Shown here: positions 8,194-16,707 of the stretch, piece after piece
Numbering within the stretch: position 1 is the first letter of the stretch
How the letters are laid out: the number at the start of each line of letters is the position of its first letter
NCBI GenBank assembly: GCA_965365445.1
Contig: CBDUBS010000016.1
Location: 1 to 32,449 of the forward strand
Direction of reading: 5' to 3'
Source of the DNA: CBDUBS01 sp965365445
GTDB taxonomy: Bacteria; Bacteroidota; Rhodothermia; Rhodothermales; DASSAV01
Length of the DNA stretch: 32,449 nt
Position numbers and translations under genes: made by a program
Notes under the pieces: model-generated
Databases searched by the model: none
What the model saw: the letters and a program-made list of their open reading frames with translations, nothing else
Told to the model about the DNA's origin: nothing

Positions 8194-9843
8194 ATGGCAT
8201 ACCGACAGGGGTGGATTTCGATTCGCGCGGCTTTGCTCCGCATGGGTATCGGGGCATGGCTGATGGCTGTAGCGCCGGGGTGTGCGCCCCGTAACGTCGT
8301 ACCCGCAAGCCCGGAGAGGCCCAACGTCCTCCTCATCATGGCGGACGACCTGGGTTTTTCCGATATCGCCCCTTACGGCGGCGAGATGGATACGCCCGCC
8401 CTGGACCGACTGGCCCGGGAAGGAGTGCGGTTCACGCAGTTCTACAACACGGCCCGGTGCTCGCCCACCCGGGCATCCCTCATGACCGGTTTGTATTCCC
8501 ATCAAGCGGGCCTGGGGCATATGCCGGATGCGTACGCCCGTCGCATACGCGAAGCGATGGATAGCCCGGCCTATTCCGACCATCTGGCCTACAATACGCC
8601 CACAATGGCCGAATTGCTGCGAATGGCGGGGTACGCCACGTATATGTCCGGCAAGTGGCACATCGGCTACGAACGCCCGCAGTGGCCCGTGGATCGCGGC
8701 TTCGACCGATCGTTTGCGCTCATCCCCGGGGCCATGAACTACTGGGGGTATAATTATGAAGCGGAAGGCGAGCCGGTTCCACTGAAGATGGTCAGGGACG
8801 GAGAGCTATACGAGCCACCCCGGGAAGGTTTCTTCGCCACCGATGCCTTCTCCGATCAGGCTGCCCGCTTCATCCGGGACCACGACGACAAAAGGCCCTT
8901 TTTCCTGTACCTCGCTTTCAATGCTCCCCACTGGCCCCTGCAAGCGCCCGAGCAGGACATCCGAAAGCATCGCGGCTCTTACCTGCGAAAAGGGTGGGAC
9001 CGCATCCGGCAGGAACGGTACGATCGCCTCGTGGGAATGGGGATGATCGATCCGCGTTGGGCTCTTGCCCCGCGACCGGATGAAGTGCCCGCCTGGGACG
9101 AGACGCCGTCGGACGAACGGGACCGATGGGATGACGAAATGGCCGTCTACCGCGCTCAGGTGGAACGGATGGATGCCGGGATCGGCCGGGTGCTCGCTGC
9201 CCTGGCCGAAAAAGGGCTGGAGGAGAACACGCTGGTCCTGTTTCTGTCGGATAACGGGGGCGCTGCCGAGGATCCCAACCGGAGTCGGGCCGGGGCCGTA
9301 CTGGGTTCGCCCGAATCGTACGAGGGATACGGCATCCGGGGGGCGCACGTCAGCAGCGCCCCGTTCCGTCGGACGAAGAAGTGGGTCCATGAAGGTGGGA
9401 TCGCCTCGCCGTTCATCGTGCGCTGGCCCTCTGCTGTCGGAAATCCCGGAAGTATCCGCCGCCGCCCGGCGCATCTGATCGACATCATGCCGACGGTTCT
9501 TGAACTGGCAGGAGCCTCTATCCCGCGTACGTGGGCGGGCGCCCCTACCGTTCCCCTCGAAGGCATCAGCCTGCGAGGGACCTTCGCTACCGATGAGGCA
9601 CGGCCCCGGCGCATATTCTGGGAGCACGAGGGCAACCGCGCCGTCCGAGACGGGCGCTGGAAGCTGGTTTCGGAGTTTCCGGGCGCGTGGGAATTGTACG
9701 ATATGGAGTGGGATCGGACGGAGTTGCACGATCTTTCGAAGGAGCGGCCGGAAATCGTCCGGCGCCTTTCCGGACTGTATGACGAATGGGCCGGCCGGAC
9801 GGGCGTACTGCCCTGGGAACGAACGACATCCGAAAACCGCTGA
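8194..9843 (+). CDS. S1 family sulfatase, PAS-like, putative lipoprotein
   Basis: The product has 549 residues from the ATG at 8194. The frame is open to 8152, but that would overlap the previous gene by 35 bp; the chosen start lies 7 bp after its stop. The formylglycine site is C89-S-P-T-R93. Calcium ligands are D51-D52 and D353-N354. GKWHIG, APHWPLQAP and KWVHEGGIA are present. The leader ends in VAPGC (C30), a non-ideal lipobox, so lipid attachment is likely but not certain. It shares NTARCxPTRAS near the active site and WEHxGxRAVRxGxWKLV near the C-terminus with the sulfatase at 3564-5282, so the two are paralogues. The next gene starts 179 bp downstream, the largest gap in this series. 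Confidence 0.93.
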   Translation: MAYRQGWISIRAALLRMGIGAWLMAVAPGCAPRNVVPASPERPNVLLIMADDLGFSDIAPYGGEMDTPALDRLAREGVRFTQFYNTARCSPTRASLMTGLYSHQAGLGHMPDAYARRIREAMDSPAYSDHLAYNTPTMAELLRMAGYATYMSGKWHIGYERPQWPVDRGFDRSFALIPGAMNYWGYNYEAEGEPVPLKMVRDGELYEPPREGFFATDAFSDQAARFIRDHDDKRPFFLYLAFNAPHWPLQAPEQDIRKHRGSYLRKGWDRIRQERYDRLVGMGMIDPRWALAPRPDEVPAWDETPSDERDRWDDEMAVYRAQVERMDAGIGRVLAALAEKGLEENTLVLFLSDNGGAAEDPNRSRAGAVLGSPESYEGYGIRGAHVSSAPFRRTKKWVHEGGIASPFIVRWPSAVGNPGSIRRRPAHLIDIMPTVLELAGASIPRTWAGAPTVPLEGISLRGTFATDEARPRRIFWEHEGNRAVRDGRWKLVSEFPGAWELYDMEWDRTELHDLSKERPEIVRRLSGLYDEWAGRTGVLPWERTTSENR

Positions 9844-10022
9844 CGGCGGTCATGAACCTCGCCACGCTCCATGAACCCATTCGTAATCCGCTCGCTGTCG
9901 CCGGGTAGGGTATGCGGCTTCCGAATGTGTCCTCGAAGTACCGCACCCGGCGGCCCATAACTTCGTTTTTTCATCCTTTCAGGTCGCCGTTCTGAGCGTC
10001 GATCACCAACCCGCTGCTAACG
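9844..10022 (+). promoter_or_regulatory. 179-bp leader with extended hairpin ahead of the GH2 gene
   Basis: This is the only long gap in the + strand catabolic series. CGCCGGG (9899-9905) pairs perfectly with CCCGGCG (9946-9952). Inside it, TGCGG (9913-9917) pairs with CCGCA (9941-9945) and CTTC (9918-9921) with GAAG (9935-9938). A run of six T follows at 9966-9971, separated from the stem by 13 bases. It could terminate the upstream sulfatase transcript, act as a leader for the GH2-sulfatase genes, or stabilise an mRNA end. The distance from stem to T run is long for a classical terminator. No promoter matching a known consensus was recognised. Confidence 0.35.
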
Positions 10023-12008
10023 ATGCCACATTCTCGCGGAAAGATGATTCTGTTGGGTGCGTTTGCACTCGCTCTATACACCCCATGCATTTTCGCGCAG
10101 ACGACGACGTGGAAGCCAGCCGAAGCGCCGCTCATGACCCGCTGGGGGGCCGAAGTGACCCCACAGAATGCATGGACGGAATACCCTCGTCCTCAGATGG
10201 TCCGAGAGCGCTGGCAGAACCTGAACGGCTTGTGGGACTACGCCATCGTGAGCCGGACGGCCCCGGCGCCGAAATCCTTTGACGGCAGGATACTCGTTCC
10301 CTTTGCCGTCGAGTCGGCGCTATCCGGCGTTGGGCGGCGCGTGGGGACCGATGAACGGTTGTGGTACCGCCGCACGTTCGAATATCCCGGCGATTGGCGA
10401 AACGAACGGGTGCTCTTGCACTTCGGGGCGGTGGACTGGAGCGCCACCGTCTGGGTAAACGGCGGGCTCGTCGGCTCGCACGAGGGCGGGTTTGATCCGT
10501 TTTCATTCGACATAACGGATTTCCTGAAACCCGGAGGCCCGCAGGAAATCGTCGTTTCCGTTTGGGACCCCACCAGCGATGGCGAGCAGCCGCGCGGCAA
10601 ACAGATTGCGAAGCCTCGCGGTATCTGGTACACCCCGGCGACGGGTATATGGCAGACCGTCTGGCTGGAGCCGGCGCCGTCCGAAGCGTCTATCGGAGAC
10701 GTGCGTATCACGCCCGACCTCGAAGGCCGCCGGTTCGAGGTTGATGTAACGGGCCGCCGCCCGGAGCTTTCGGACAACTATGCCGTCCGGGTTACCCTGC
10801 TGGACGGTAGTCGGGAAGTGGCTCGCTCCGAACACCGCCTCGACCGCCGCCACGTTCTCCCGGCGCCGAACCCTCGCCTCTGGTCGCCGGACGACCCGTT
10901 CCTGTATGATGTCAGGGTGGAGTTGTACCGTCTGTCGAAAGCGCCCGAAGGGGAGGCCTTCAATGCCGTTCCGATGGCGACACCGGAGGAACAGGCTTAT
11001 TTTGCCGTAGGATCAGATAGCCGCCTTATCGATGCCGTATCGGCCTACACCGGAATGCGCCGCATCGAGACGGGCGAAGGGCCGCACGGGCACCCCGTCC
11101 TGCTCCTCAACGGCAAGCCCGTATTCCAGTATGGTCCCCTCGATCAGGGCTACTGGCCTGACGGGCTTTTAACGCCCCCCAGCGATGAAGCCATGCGGTA
11201 CGATATGGAATACCTCAAGCAGGCCGGCTTCAACATGCTCCGCAAGCACATCAAGGTGGAGCCGGCCCGCTATTATTACCACGCCGACAAGCTGGGCCTG
11301 CTGATCTGGCAGGACATGCCATCGGGCATGGTGCAGGGCGACGAACGGGTAAGGGGGCGTAGCACCGCGCAGCATGTCGGGCGCCGGGATACCAACGAGC
11401 TCATCCGTCGCCCGGTTGCTACGGCGCAGCACGAACTCGAACTTCGCCGCATGATCGACGCACTGTATAACCACCCCTCCATCATCACCTGGGTGGTGCA
11501 CAACGAAGGATGGGGCCAGTACGATACGGGCCGCCTCGCGGATGCCGTAAAAACGTACGATCCTTCCCGGTTGGTGAACGCCGCCAGCGGCTGGGCCGAT
11601 CAGAACGCCGGCGACTTCCTGGATATCCACACCTACGACCCGGATCTTTACGCGCGGGAGCAGCCGTTCGCCTTCCCCGATCCGAAGAAAAAGCGGCCCT
11701 TCGTGGTCGGGGAGTTCGGCGGGCTCGGCCTCGCCGTGCCCGGTCACCTGTGGTTCGAGGGAGACGCCAACTGGGGCTATCAGTCCTACAAGGATGCCGC
11801 CGAACTGAAAGACCAGTACCGCCGCCGCCTGGAGCAGATCCGCGAAGGCATCCGTGAGCGTGGGGTGGCCGCCGCCGTATACACGCAGACTACCGACGTG
11901 GAGGGCGAAGTGAACGGATTGCTGACCTACGACCGGAAACTGCCCAAGCTGAAACCCGAGGATCTCCGGGTACTACATCAAACGCTTTACGAGGCCATGC
12001 AGCCGTGA
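10023..12008 (+). CDS. Glycoside hydrolase family 2 protein
   Basis: The product has 661 residues. A signal peptide spans about residues 8-25 (cleavage near FAQ); ATG at 10044 is an alternative start that keeps the leader. The order is a galactose-binding-like sandwich domain (about 60-210, with RGIWYTPATGIWQTVWLEP), an Ig-like domain (about 215-330) and a TIM barrel (about 350-655). The acid/base is E495 in HNEGWGQ and the nucleophile is E564 in VGEFGG, both at the expected GH2 places. Family knowledge: GH2 enzymes are retaining exo-glycosidases acting on beta-galactosides, beta-glucuronides, beta-mannosides and similar. This NEGWGQ variety lacks an assigned substrate that I can name. The start of the next sulfatase overlaps its stop (GTGA), which indicates coupled translation and joint action on one sulfated glycan. 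Confidence 0.92.
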   Translation: MPHSRGKMILLGAFALALYTPCIFAQTTTWKPAEAPLMTRWGAEVTPQNAWTEYPRPQMVRERWQNLNGLWDYAIVSRTAPAPKSFDGRILVPFAVESALSGVGRRVGTDERLWYRRTFEYPGDWRNERVLLHFGAVDWSATVWVNGGLVGSHEGGFDPFSFDITDFLKPGGPQEIVVSVWDPTSDGEQPRGKQIAKPRGIWYTPATGIWQTVWLEPAPSEASIGDVRITPDLEGRRFEVDVTGRRPELSDNYAVRVTLLDGSREVARSEHRLDRRHVLPAPNPRLWSPDDPFLYDVRVELYRLSKAPEGEAFNAVPMATPEEQAYFAVGSDSRLIDAVSAYTGMRRIETGEGPHGHPVLLLNGKPVFQYGPLDQGYWPDGLLTPPSDEAMRYDMEYLKQAGFNMLRKHIKVEPARYYYHADKLGLLIWQDMPSGMVQGDERVRGRSTAQHVGRRDTNELIRRPVATAQHELELRRMIDALYNHPSIITWVVHNEGWGQYDTGRLADAVKTYDPSRLVNAASGWADQNAGDFLDIHTYDPDLYAREQPFAFPDPKKKRPFVVGEFGGLGLAVPGHLWFEGDANWGYQSYKDAAELKDQYRRRLEQIREGIRERGVAAAVYTQTTDVEGEVNGLLTYDRKLPKLKPEDLRVLHQTLYEAMQP

Positions 12009-13402
12009 TAGTTGCGTTTCGCCGGTACATCGGCGGCCTGAAGTGTGCTGCCGGCCTGATGTTGGGACTTCTTTCGCTCGCTACGGCAGGAGCTCAGCCG
12101 CGTCCGAACGTCCTCCTGATTCTGGGGGACGATATGACGTACACCGACCTGGGCAGCTTCGGCAATGGGGACGTCCATACGCCGCACCTGGACCGGCTGG
12201 CCCGGCAGGGGATGCGGCTCCGGCAGGTGTTCAACACGGCGCCCATGTGCGCGCCGACCCGGATGAGCCTGTACACGGGCCTGTACCCGGTGCGCCACGG
12301 AGGATACCCCAACCACAGCCGCGTTTACGACGGCATCCGCAGCCTGCCGCACTACCTGGAGCCGCTCGGCTACCGGGTCGCCCTCATCGGGAAGCGGCAC
12401 GAGGCTCCGCTCGATCGGTTTCCGTTCGAGTTCCTCGGCGGAAAGCACGGCGATGACGGAGAGGGTATCGACCTCGATCTGTTCAGGGTACGCGCATTCA
12501 TGGAAGAAAGTCGGGAGAAGCCGTGGCTGCTGGTGGTCGCCTCCAACCAACCCCACGCGCCGTGGACGCGGGGCGACCGGACGTTGTATGATCCGGACCA
12601 GATCGGCGTGCCGCCCTACCTGGTCGATACGCCCGAAACCCGCCGGGCGCTGGCCGCCTACTATACCGAAATCAGTTATCTGGACCAGCAGGCCGGCATG
12701 ATTCTGTCTTACCTCTCCGAAACGGGGCAGGAGGAAAACACGCTGGTCCTGTTTCTCGGGGAGCAGGGGTCGAGCCTGCCCCACGCCAAATGGACCTGCT
12801 ACGACACCGGCTTGCGCTCCGCGGCCATAGCTCGCTGGCCGGGCCGGATTACGCCCGGCTCGGAAAGCGACGCGCTCATTTCGTATGTGGACGTACTACC
12901 TACATTTATCGAACTGGCAGGCGGCAATCCGGAAGGGCCGGGCTTCGACGGCAGCAGTTTCCTGAAGGTTTTGCTCGGCGAAACCGACCGGCACCACCCC
13001 TATGTTTTCGGCGTTCAGACGTCACGGGGCATCTACTCCGGCCCGGAAGCTTACGGCATCCGGACCGTTCGCGACGACCGCTACCGATTGATCTGGAATC
13101 TCAACTGGCAGAACGAATTTTCGAATACCGTCATCAAGGGGCAGGACTACTATCAGTCCTGGAAAGAAAAGGGCGACGCAGGAGATCCGTACGCCGCCTG
13201 GCGGTACCGCTGGTACCAGAACAGACCCGAATACGAACTTTACGATCTCGCCGTCGATCCATTCGAACTGCACAACCTGGCCGAAATTCTGGAGTATCAG
13301 AATGTGTTTGCACGGTTACTGCCCGAACTGACCGCATGGATGCGGAGCCAGAAAGACGAAGGGACGGCAACGGAGGCCGCCGCACTATCGCGGCAACCCT
13401 GA
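12005..13402 (+). CDS. S1 family sulfatase, SGSH-like, altered metal site
   Basis: The product has 465 residues and starts with GTG inside the GTGA overlap with the GH2 stop. A signal peptide covers about residues 1-30 (LMLGLLSLATAGAQ). The formylglycine site is C82-A-P-T-R86 with T91-G92. D42-D43 supply two metal ligands, but the second pair reads GEQG: E253 stands where Asp is usual. The usual GKWH segment is GKRHEAP. K262 lies in HAKWTCYDTG. These changes parallel the sulfatase at 5294-6766 (DQG, GKLH), so the two belong to one SGSH-like branch. The enzyme is probably active, because the Glu keeps a carboxylate for calcium, but this is inference. Substrate unknown; N- or O-sulfate are both possible. 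Confidence 0.9.
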   Translation: MIVAFRRYIGGLKCAAGLMLGLLSLATAGAQPRPNVLLILGDDMTYTDLGSFGNGDVHTPHLDRLARQGMRLRQVFNTAPMCAPTRMSLYTGLYPVRHGGYPNHSRVYDGIRSLPHYLEPLGYRVALIGKRHEAPLDRFPFEFLGGKHGDDGEGIDLDLFRVRAFMEESREKPWLLVVASNQPHAPWTRGDRTLYDPDQIGVPPYLVDTPETRRALAAYYTEISYLDQQAGMILSYLSETGQEENTLVLFLGEQGSSLPHAKWTCYDTGLRSAAIARWPGRITPGSESDALISYVDVLPTFIELAGGNPEGPGFDGSSFLKVLLGETDRHHPYVFGVQTSRGIYSGPEAYGIRTVRDDRYRLIWNLNWQNEFSNTVIKGQDYYQSWKEKGDAGDPYAAWRYRWYQNRPEYELYDLAVDPFELHNLAEILEYQNVFARLLPELTAWMRSQKDEGTATEAAALSRQP

Positions 13403-13424
13403 ACGTACGTTTGGCGTTTTCAAT

Positions 13425-14849
13425 ATGCGTTTACGTTTGCTCGTTTTGCTCCTGCTCGCCGGTGGCGGTATACCGGCCGGAAGCGCTGCCCAATCCCCAC
13501 CGAACATCGTGCTGATCGTGGCCGACGACCTGGGATGGAACGATGTGGGGTACCACGGCAGCGAAATCCGCACCCCGAACATCGATCGACTGTCCCGAGA
13601 GGGCGTGCGCCTGGAACGGTTTTACGTAACCCCCATCTGCTCCCCGACGCGAAGCGGACTGCTTACCGGCCGCTCGCCCATCCGGTACGGCAGAATGCGG
13701 GCCGTACTTCCACCCTGGCGGCGCATGGGCCTGCCGCTGGACGAACGCCTGCTCCCGGAATACCTGGCCGACCTGGGGTATGCGCGCCGCGCCGCCGTGG
13801 GCAAGTGGCATCTCGGGCACTTCGACGTGGCATACCACCCGCTTCGCCGTGGCTTCACGCAGTTCTACGGTCATTATAACGGGAACACAGATTACTTCAC
13901 GCACATACGCGAGGGCGAACTGGACTGGCACGAGGGCCTCGACGCGAACCACGACGAAGGTTATGCCACCGACTTGCTTACCCGGAGGGCCGTCCGGTTC
14001 ATCGACGAGCATACCGGCCCGCAGCCGTTTTTCCTCTATCTGGCGTATAACGCCCCGCACACGCCCTTGCAGGCTCCGGAAGATGCGCTTGCACTCTACC
14101 CCGGCCTTTCCGAACCCAGAAAAACCTTCGCCGCCATGGTGACGCGTATGGACGAGGGCATCGGACGGGTACTGGCGGCGCTGGAGCGCAACGGTATCGC
14201 GGAGAATACCCTCATCTGGTTCATGAGCGACAACGGCGGCAGCCTGCCCGATGGAGCCGATAATACGCCGCTACGCTCCGGGAAGCAGCACACGTACGAA
14301 GGGGGTATCCGCGTGCCTGCAGTCGTACGGTGGCCGGCCGGAATTCGAGGCGTCCGAACGGTCGGGCAGGCCGTGGCCTACACCGACGTATTGCCTACGC
14401 TCGTGGCGGCGGCCGGCGCCGATCCGCAGGCCGTGCAAGCCGAGGGCAAACCGTTCGATGGGATCGATGTGCTCGGCGCACTCCGGGGGAGCGGCTCGCT
14501 GCCCGAGCGCGACATCGGGATGTACTGGCATCAGACGGGGCCAACCGAACGACTCGCGCTCATTCGCGGTCCGTGGAAGCTGATATATTACGGCCCCGGT
14601 TTGCTGGAGGCCGGCGATTCCCCCGACCCGAACGTACATCAGATTTCGCTCTTTGATCTGGATAGCGACCTTTCGGAAAAACACGACCTCGGTTCCGCCC
14701 ACCCTGACCGGGTCGCCCGCATGTTGGCTGCTCTCAAGACGTTTCGACGGCTTCAACCGGCGGACGGGCTGCCGCCTTATGACGAGGGTAGAGAGGGGTT
14801 CATCCCTCCCCCGGATTGGAACATCGAGCTGTATCCGAAGGACTGGTAA
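13425..14849 (+). CDS. S1 family sulfatase, arylsulfatase B-like
   Basis: The product has 474 residues. It has a short signal peptide (LLVLLLLAGGG, cleavage near SAAQ, residues 20-23). The formylglycine site is C72-S-P-T-R76 with T81-G82. Calcium ligands are D34-D35 and D269-N270 (SDNGG). VGKWHLGH and FYGHYNGNTDYFTH match the arylsulfatase B (N-acetylgalactosamine-4-sulfatase) pattern, as does APHTPLQAP. Family knowledge: ARSB removes the 4-O-sulfate of GalNAc in dermatan or chondroitin sulfate; bacterial relatives act on several sulfated sugars, so the exact target is inferred. It is the last gene of the + strand series, 22 bp after the preceding sulfatase, and it meets a - strand gene tail to tail with 33 bp between stops. 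Confidence 0.92.
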   Translation: MRLRLLVLLLLAGGGIPAGSAAQSPPNIVLIVADDLGWNDVGYHGSEIRTPNIDRLSREGVRLERFYVTPICSPTRSGLLTGRSPIRYGRMRAVLPPWRRMGLPLDERLLPEYLADLGYARRAAVGKWHLGHFDVAYHPLRRGFTQFYGHYNGNTDYFTHIREGELDWHEGLDANHDEGYATDLLTRRAVRFIDEHTGPQPFFLYLAYNAPHTPLQAPEDALALYPGLSEPRKTFAAMVTRMDEGIGRVLAALERNGIAENTLIWFMSDNGGSLPDGADNTPLRSGKQHTYEGGIRVPAVVRWPAGIRGVRTVGQAVAYTDVLPTLVAAAGADPQAVQAEGKPFDGIDVLGALRGSGSLPERDIGMYWHQTGPTERLALIRGPWKLIYYGPGLLEAGDSPDPNVHQISLFDLDSDLSEKHDLGSAHPDRVARMLAALKTFRRLQPADGLPPYDEGREGFIPPPDWNIELYPKDW

Positions 14850-14882
14850 TACCGTTCAGTCGGGACGCCCCCACGCGTTTTA

Positions 14883-16367
14883 TTATCGCGGTTTCAATCG
14901 AAACTCGATGGCGAGGGCGTGCCAGACCCTGATCGGCTGACCGTTGATGGTGCCGGGCTCGAACTGGGCTCTTCGAATGGCGCGTAACGCTTCTTCATCG
15001 CACCCGCTGCCGATGCCACGCGATACGCGGGCTTGTTCGACGCGTCCCTTCTCGTTTACAATGAACTGCAGAAACACCTTTCCTTCCACGCCCCTGCGGG
15101 CGGCTTGCTCCGGATAGCTCGCCATTGAGTTGAGCCTGGCAAACCCTCCCTTGAGCTGCGGAGGTTGATCGGCAAACGTATACGTGCTGTCCGGATCGAC
15201 CATGCGGCCTTGCGGTCTGGCTGCCTCCCGGAGCTGGTTCGGCGGGGTGCGTACGGCAACCGATTCATCACGTTTTGGCCGGAAATCCACGAGTATGCGC
15301 TGTGCAGCCCCGCCTGTTACTTCTACCTGCTGCTCCCAATTGCCAAGCGTCGGGTTGGTAACCCGTATCTGATGTACACCGAGCGGTAATTCCGTGGTAA
15401 ACGGACGGTCTGTTTCTTTTACGCGTAACGCACCGTTGATGTAAATGGCGCCTCCGGGCCGAACGTCGATGACTACGGTACCGGAGGTGGGGTTCAGCTT
15501 TCCTACAATCCTGATGATACCACCCGCCTTTATGGAAATAGTCTGGGTGTAGGGCTCGTATCCCTCCTTTCGCAACTCGATCGAGTAGGCTCCCGGACGC
15601 AGATTGTTCAGTACGGCAGGCGTCTCGCCACGAATGGCGTTGTTGACCACCAGAACAGCCCCGTTTGGCTCCGAAACAGCCATCAGGGAGCCGTTCGCGA
15701 GTAGAGAGGCAGGCCGTTCCCCGGTAGACTGCGTTATAGGTGGGGGCGACGGCACGGATGGCGTCGGCGTGGGTGGGCGCTGAATTGAAACAGGTGAGGG
15801 CTCCGTATAGAGTGGCACTGCCAGTTCTTCGGATTGCTCGAATGCCTGGTTTATTTCGGCGCCTCCCGGCAATACCATGCGTAGCGCGAGTTCACCGTTA
15901 CTTGCATAAATCAGTGTGTCCAACTGAACGTACCCCGGCTTCTTGACGGAAATAATATGAATGCCGGCCGGGATGGGATACTTCGGGAGCGGCGTCACGC
16001 CGATCGAGTCGAGATCGAGGTAAACGGTAGCTCCGGTAGGCACAGATACGATGGAAAATCGGGCCGCATCGTCTCCCGACTCGAAAGACGAACTCACAGA
16101 TAACAAAGCTAGCGGCAAAAACAACATGACGACGCCGACAACGAGCAAGAGCGGCCGCTTCTGGAGAAGACGAGGTCCTGATCGTTCAGTGGAATCTACG
16201 GGTGTCCAGGTGACTTCGGCCCAGTTCCACGGCGCTCCATCCGTTGAGCCGGAGTCCGAGGATGTCCCGTCTCCATGGGTATCGCGGAGAACATCGGGCT
16301 GCTCTCCGGTGTGTGGGTCATTCACGAATGCAGATTCGGGATCGATACCGTGACGCGGGCTTTCCAT
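14883..16367 (-). CDS. Membrane protein with PEGA repeats and TonB C-terminal domain
   Basis: The product has 494 residues. Residues 1-70 are polar and acidic and probably cytoplasmic, followed by one membrane segment (about 72-92). Three PEGA-like beta domains lie at about 104-168, 226-292 and 294-362 (VPTGATVYLDLDSIG, EPNGAVLVVNN, RPGGAIYING, each followed by PxGxHxIxVxxPGY-like turns). A Pro-rich linker occupies 188-215. A TonB C-terminal domain covers about 405-492 (YPEQAARRGVEGKVFLQFIV, AxFEPG). Family knowledge: TonB C-terminal domains contact outer-membrane receptors; PEGA domains are surface or periplasmic beta modules. An in-frame TAG lies just upstream of the ATG at 16367, which fixes this start. 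It may link the envelope to the two small genes upstream. Energy transduction is uncertain, since ExbBD are not in view. Confidence 0.85.
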   Translation of the reverse strand: MESPRHGIDPESAFVNDPHTGEQPDVLRDTHGDGTSSDSGSTDGAPWNWAEVTWTPVDSTERSGPRLLQKRPLLLVVGVVMLFLPLALLSVSSSFESGDDAARFSIVSVPTGATVYLDLDSIGVTPLPKYPIPAGIHIISVKKPGYVQLDTLIYASNGELALRMVLPGGAEINQAFEQSEELAVPLYTEPSPVSIQRPPTPTPSVPSPPPITQSTGERPASLLANGSLMAVSEPNGAVLVVNNAIRGETPAVLNNLRPGAYSIELRKEGYEPYTQTISIKAGGIIRIVGKLNPTSGTVVIDVRPGGAIYINGALRVKETDRPFTTELPLGVHQIRVTNPTLGNWEQQVEVTGGAAQRILVDFRPKRDESVAVRTPPNQLREAARPQGRMVDPDSTYTFADQPPQLKGGFARLNSMASYPEQAARRGVEGKVFLQFIVNEKGRVEQARVSRGIGSGCDEEALRAIRRAQFEPGTINGQPIRVWHALAIEFRLKPR

Positions 16368-16707
16368 GGCAGCGCAGTACTATTTTCCCCCGACGGATAC
16401 CTCGAAGGCCAGGGAAAAGGTGGTGGGGTTAACAGCCGGAGGCAGGACGATGCATCGCACCTCACCGGATGACAGGCAACGCACAGAATCCAGAGGTCCC
16501 ACACTCAGCTTCCCGTTCTAATCGGACTGAATCCGAGGGCTACGGGCGGAGCGGGGTTTTACCAGGGACGTGGAGCGGCGGATGAACCGTCGCCCGATAA
16601 AGGGAAACACGGGTGCATCAGGGAGCGGAAAAAATAGCGCTCCCGAACGGTAGCAAGCCGGAATAACAGGCTTTCCGAGATGAAAAGTACAGAGGAGTCC
16701 GGGGCTC
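16368..16707. other. 340-bp gap with no convincing gene
   Basis: I see no reading frame here with a recognisable product; the ORFs present are short, Pro/Arg/Ser-rich and overlap real genes in other frames. A perfect inverted repeat GGGAGCG/CGCTCCC sits at 16621-16644 with a ten-base A/T-rich loop. It lies 64 bp past the stop of the - strand gene at 16708 and has no following T run in either direction, so it is at best a weak processing or pausing element. A promoter for the PEGA-TonB gene may lie here, but none matches a consensus well. Confidence 0.4.

Noticed and set aside
6399..8339. 646-residue open frame on the - strand opposite sulfatase genes
   Set aside because: It lies antisense to two clear sulfatase genes with intact active-site motifs. 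Its product is rich in Arg, Gly, His and Pro without a recognisable motif, as expected for an open frame caused by GC-rich codon use.
16621..16644. Intrinsic terminator after the 74-residue gene
   Set aside because: The 7-bp stem is perfect, but the T/A run is in the loop and not after the stem on either strand.
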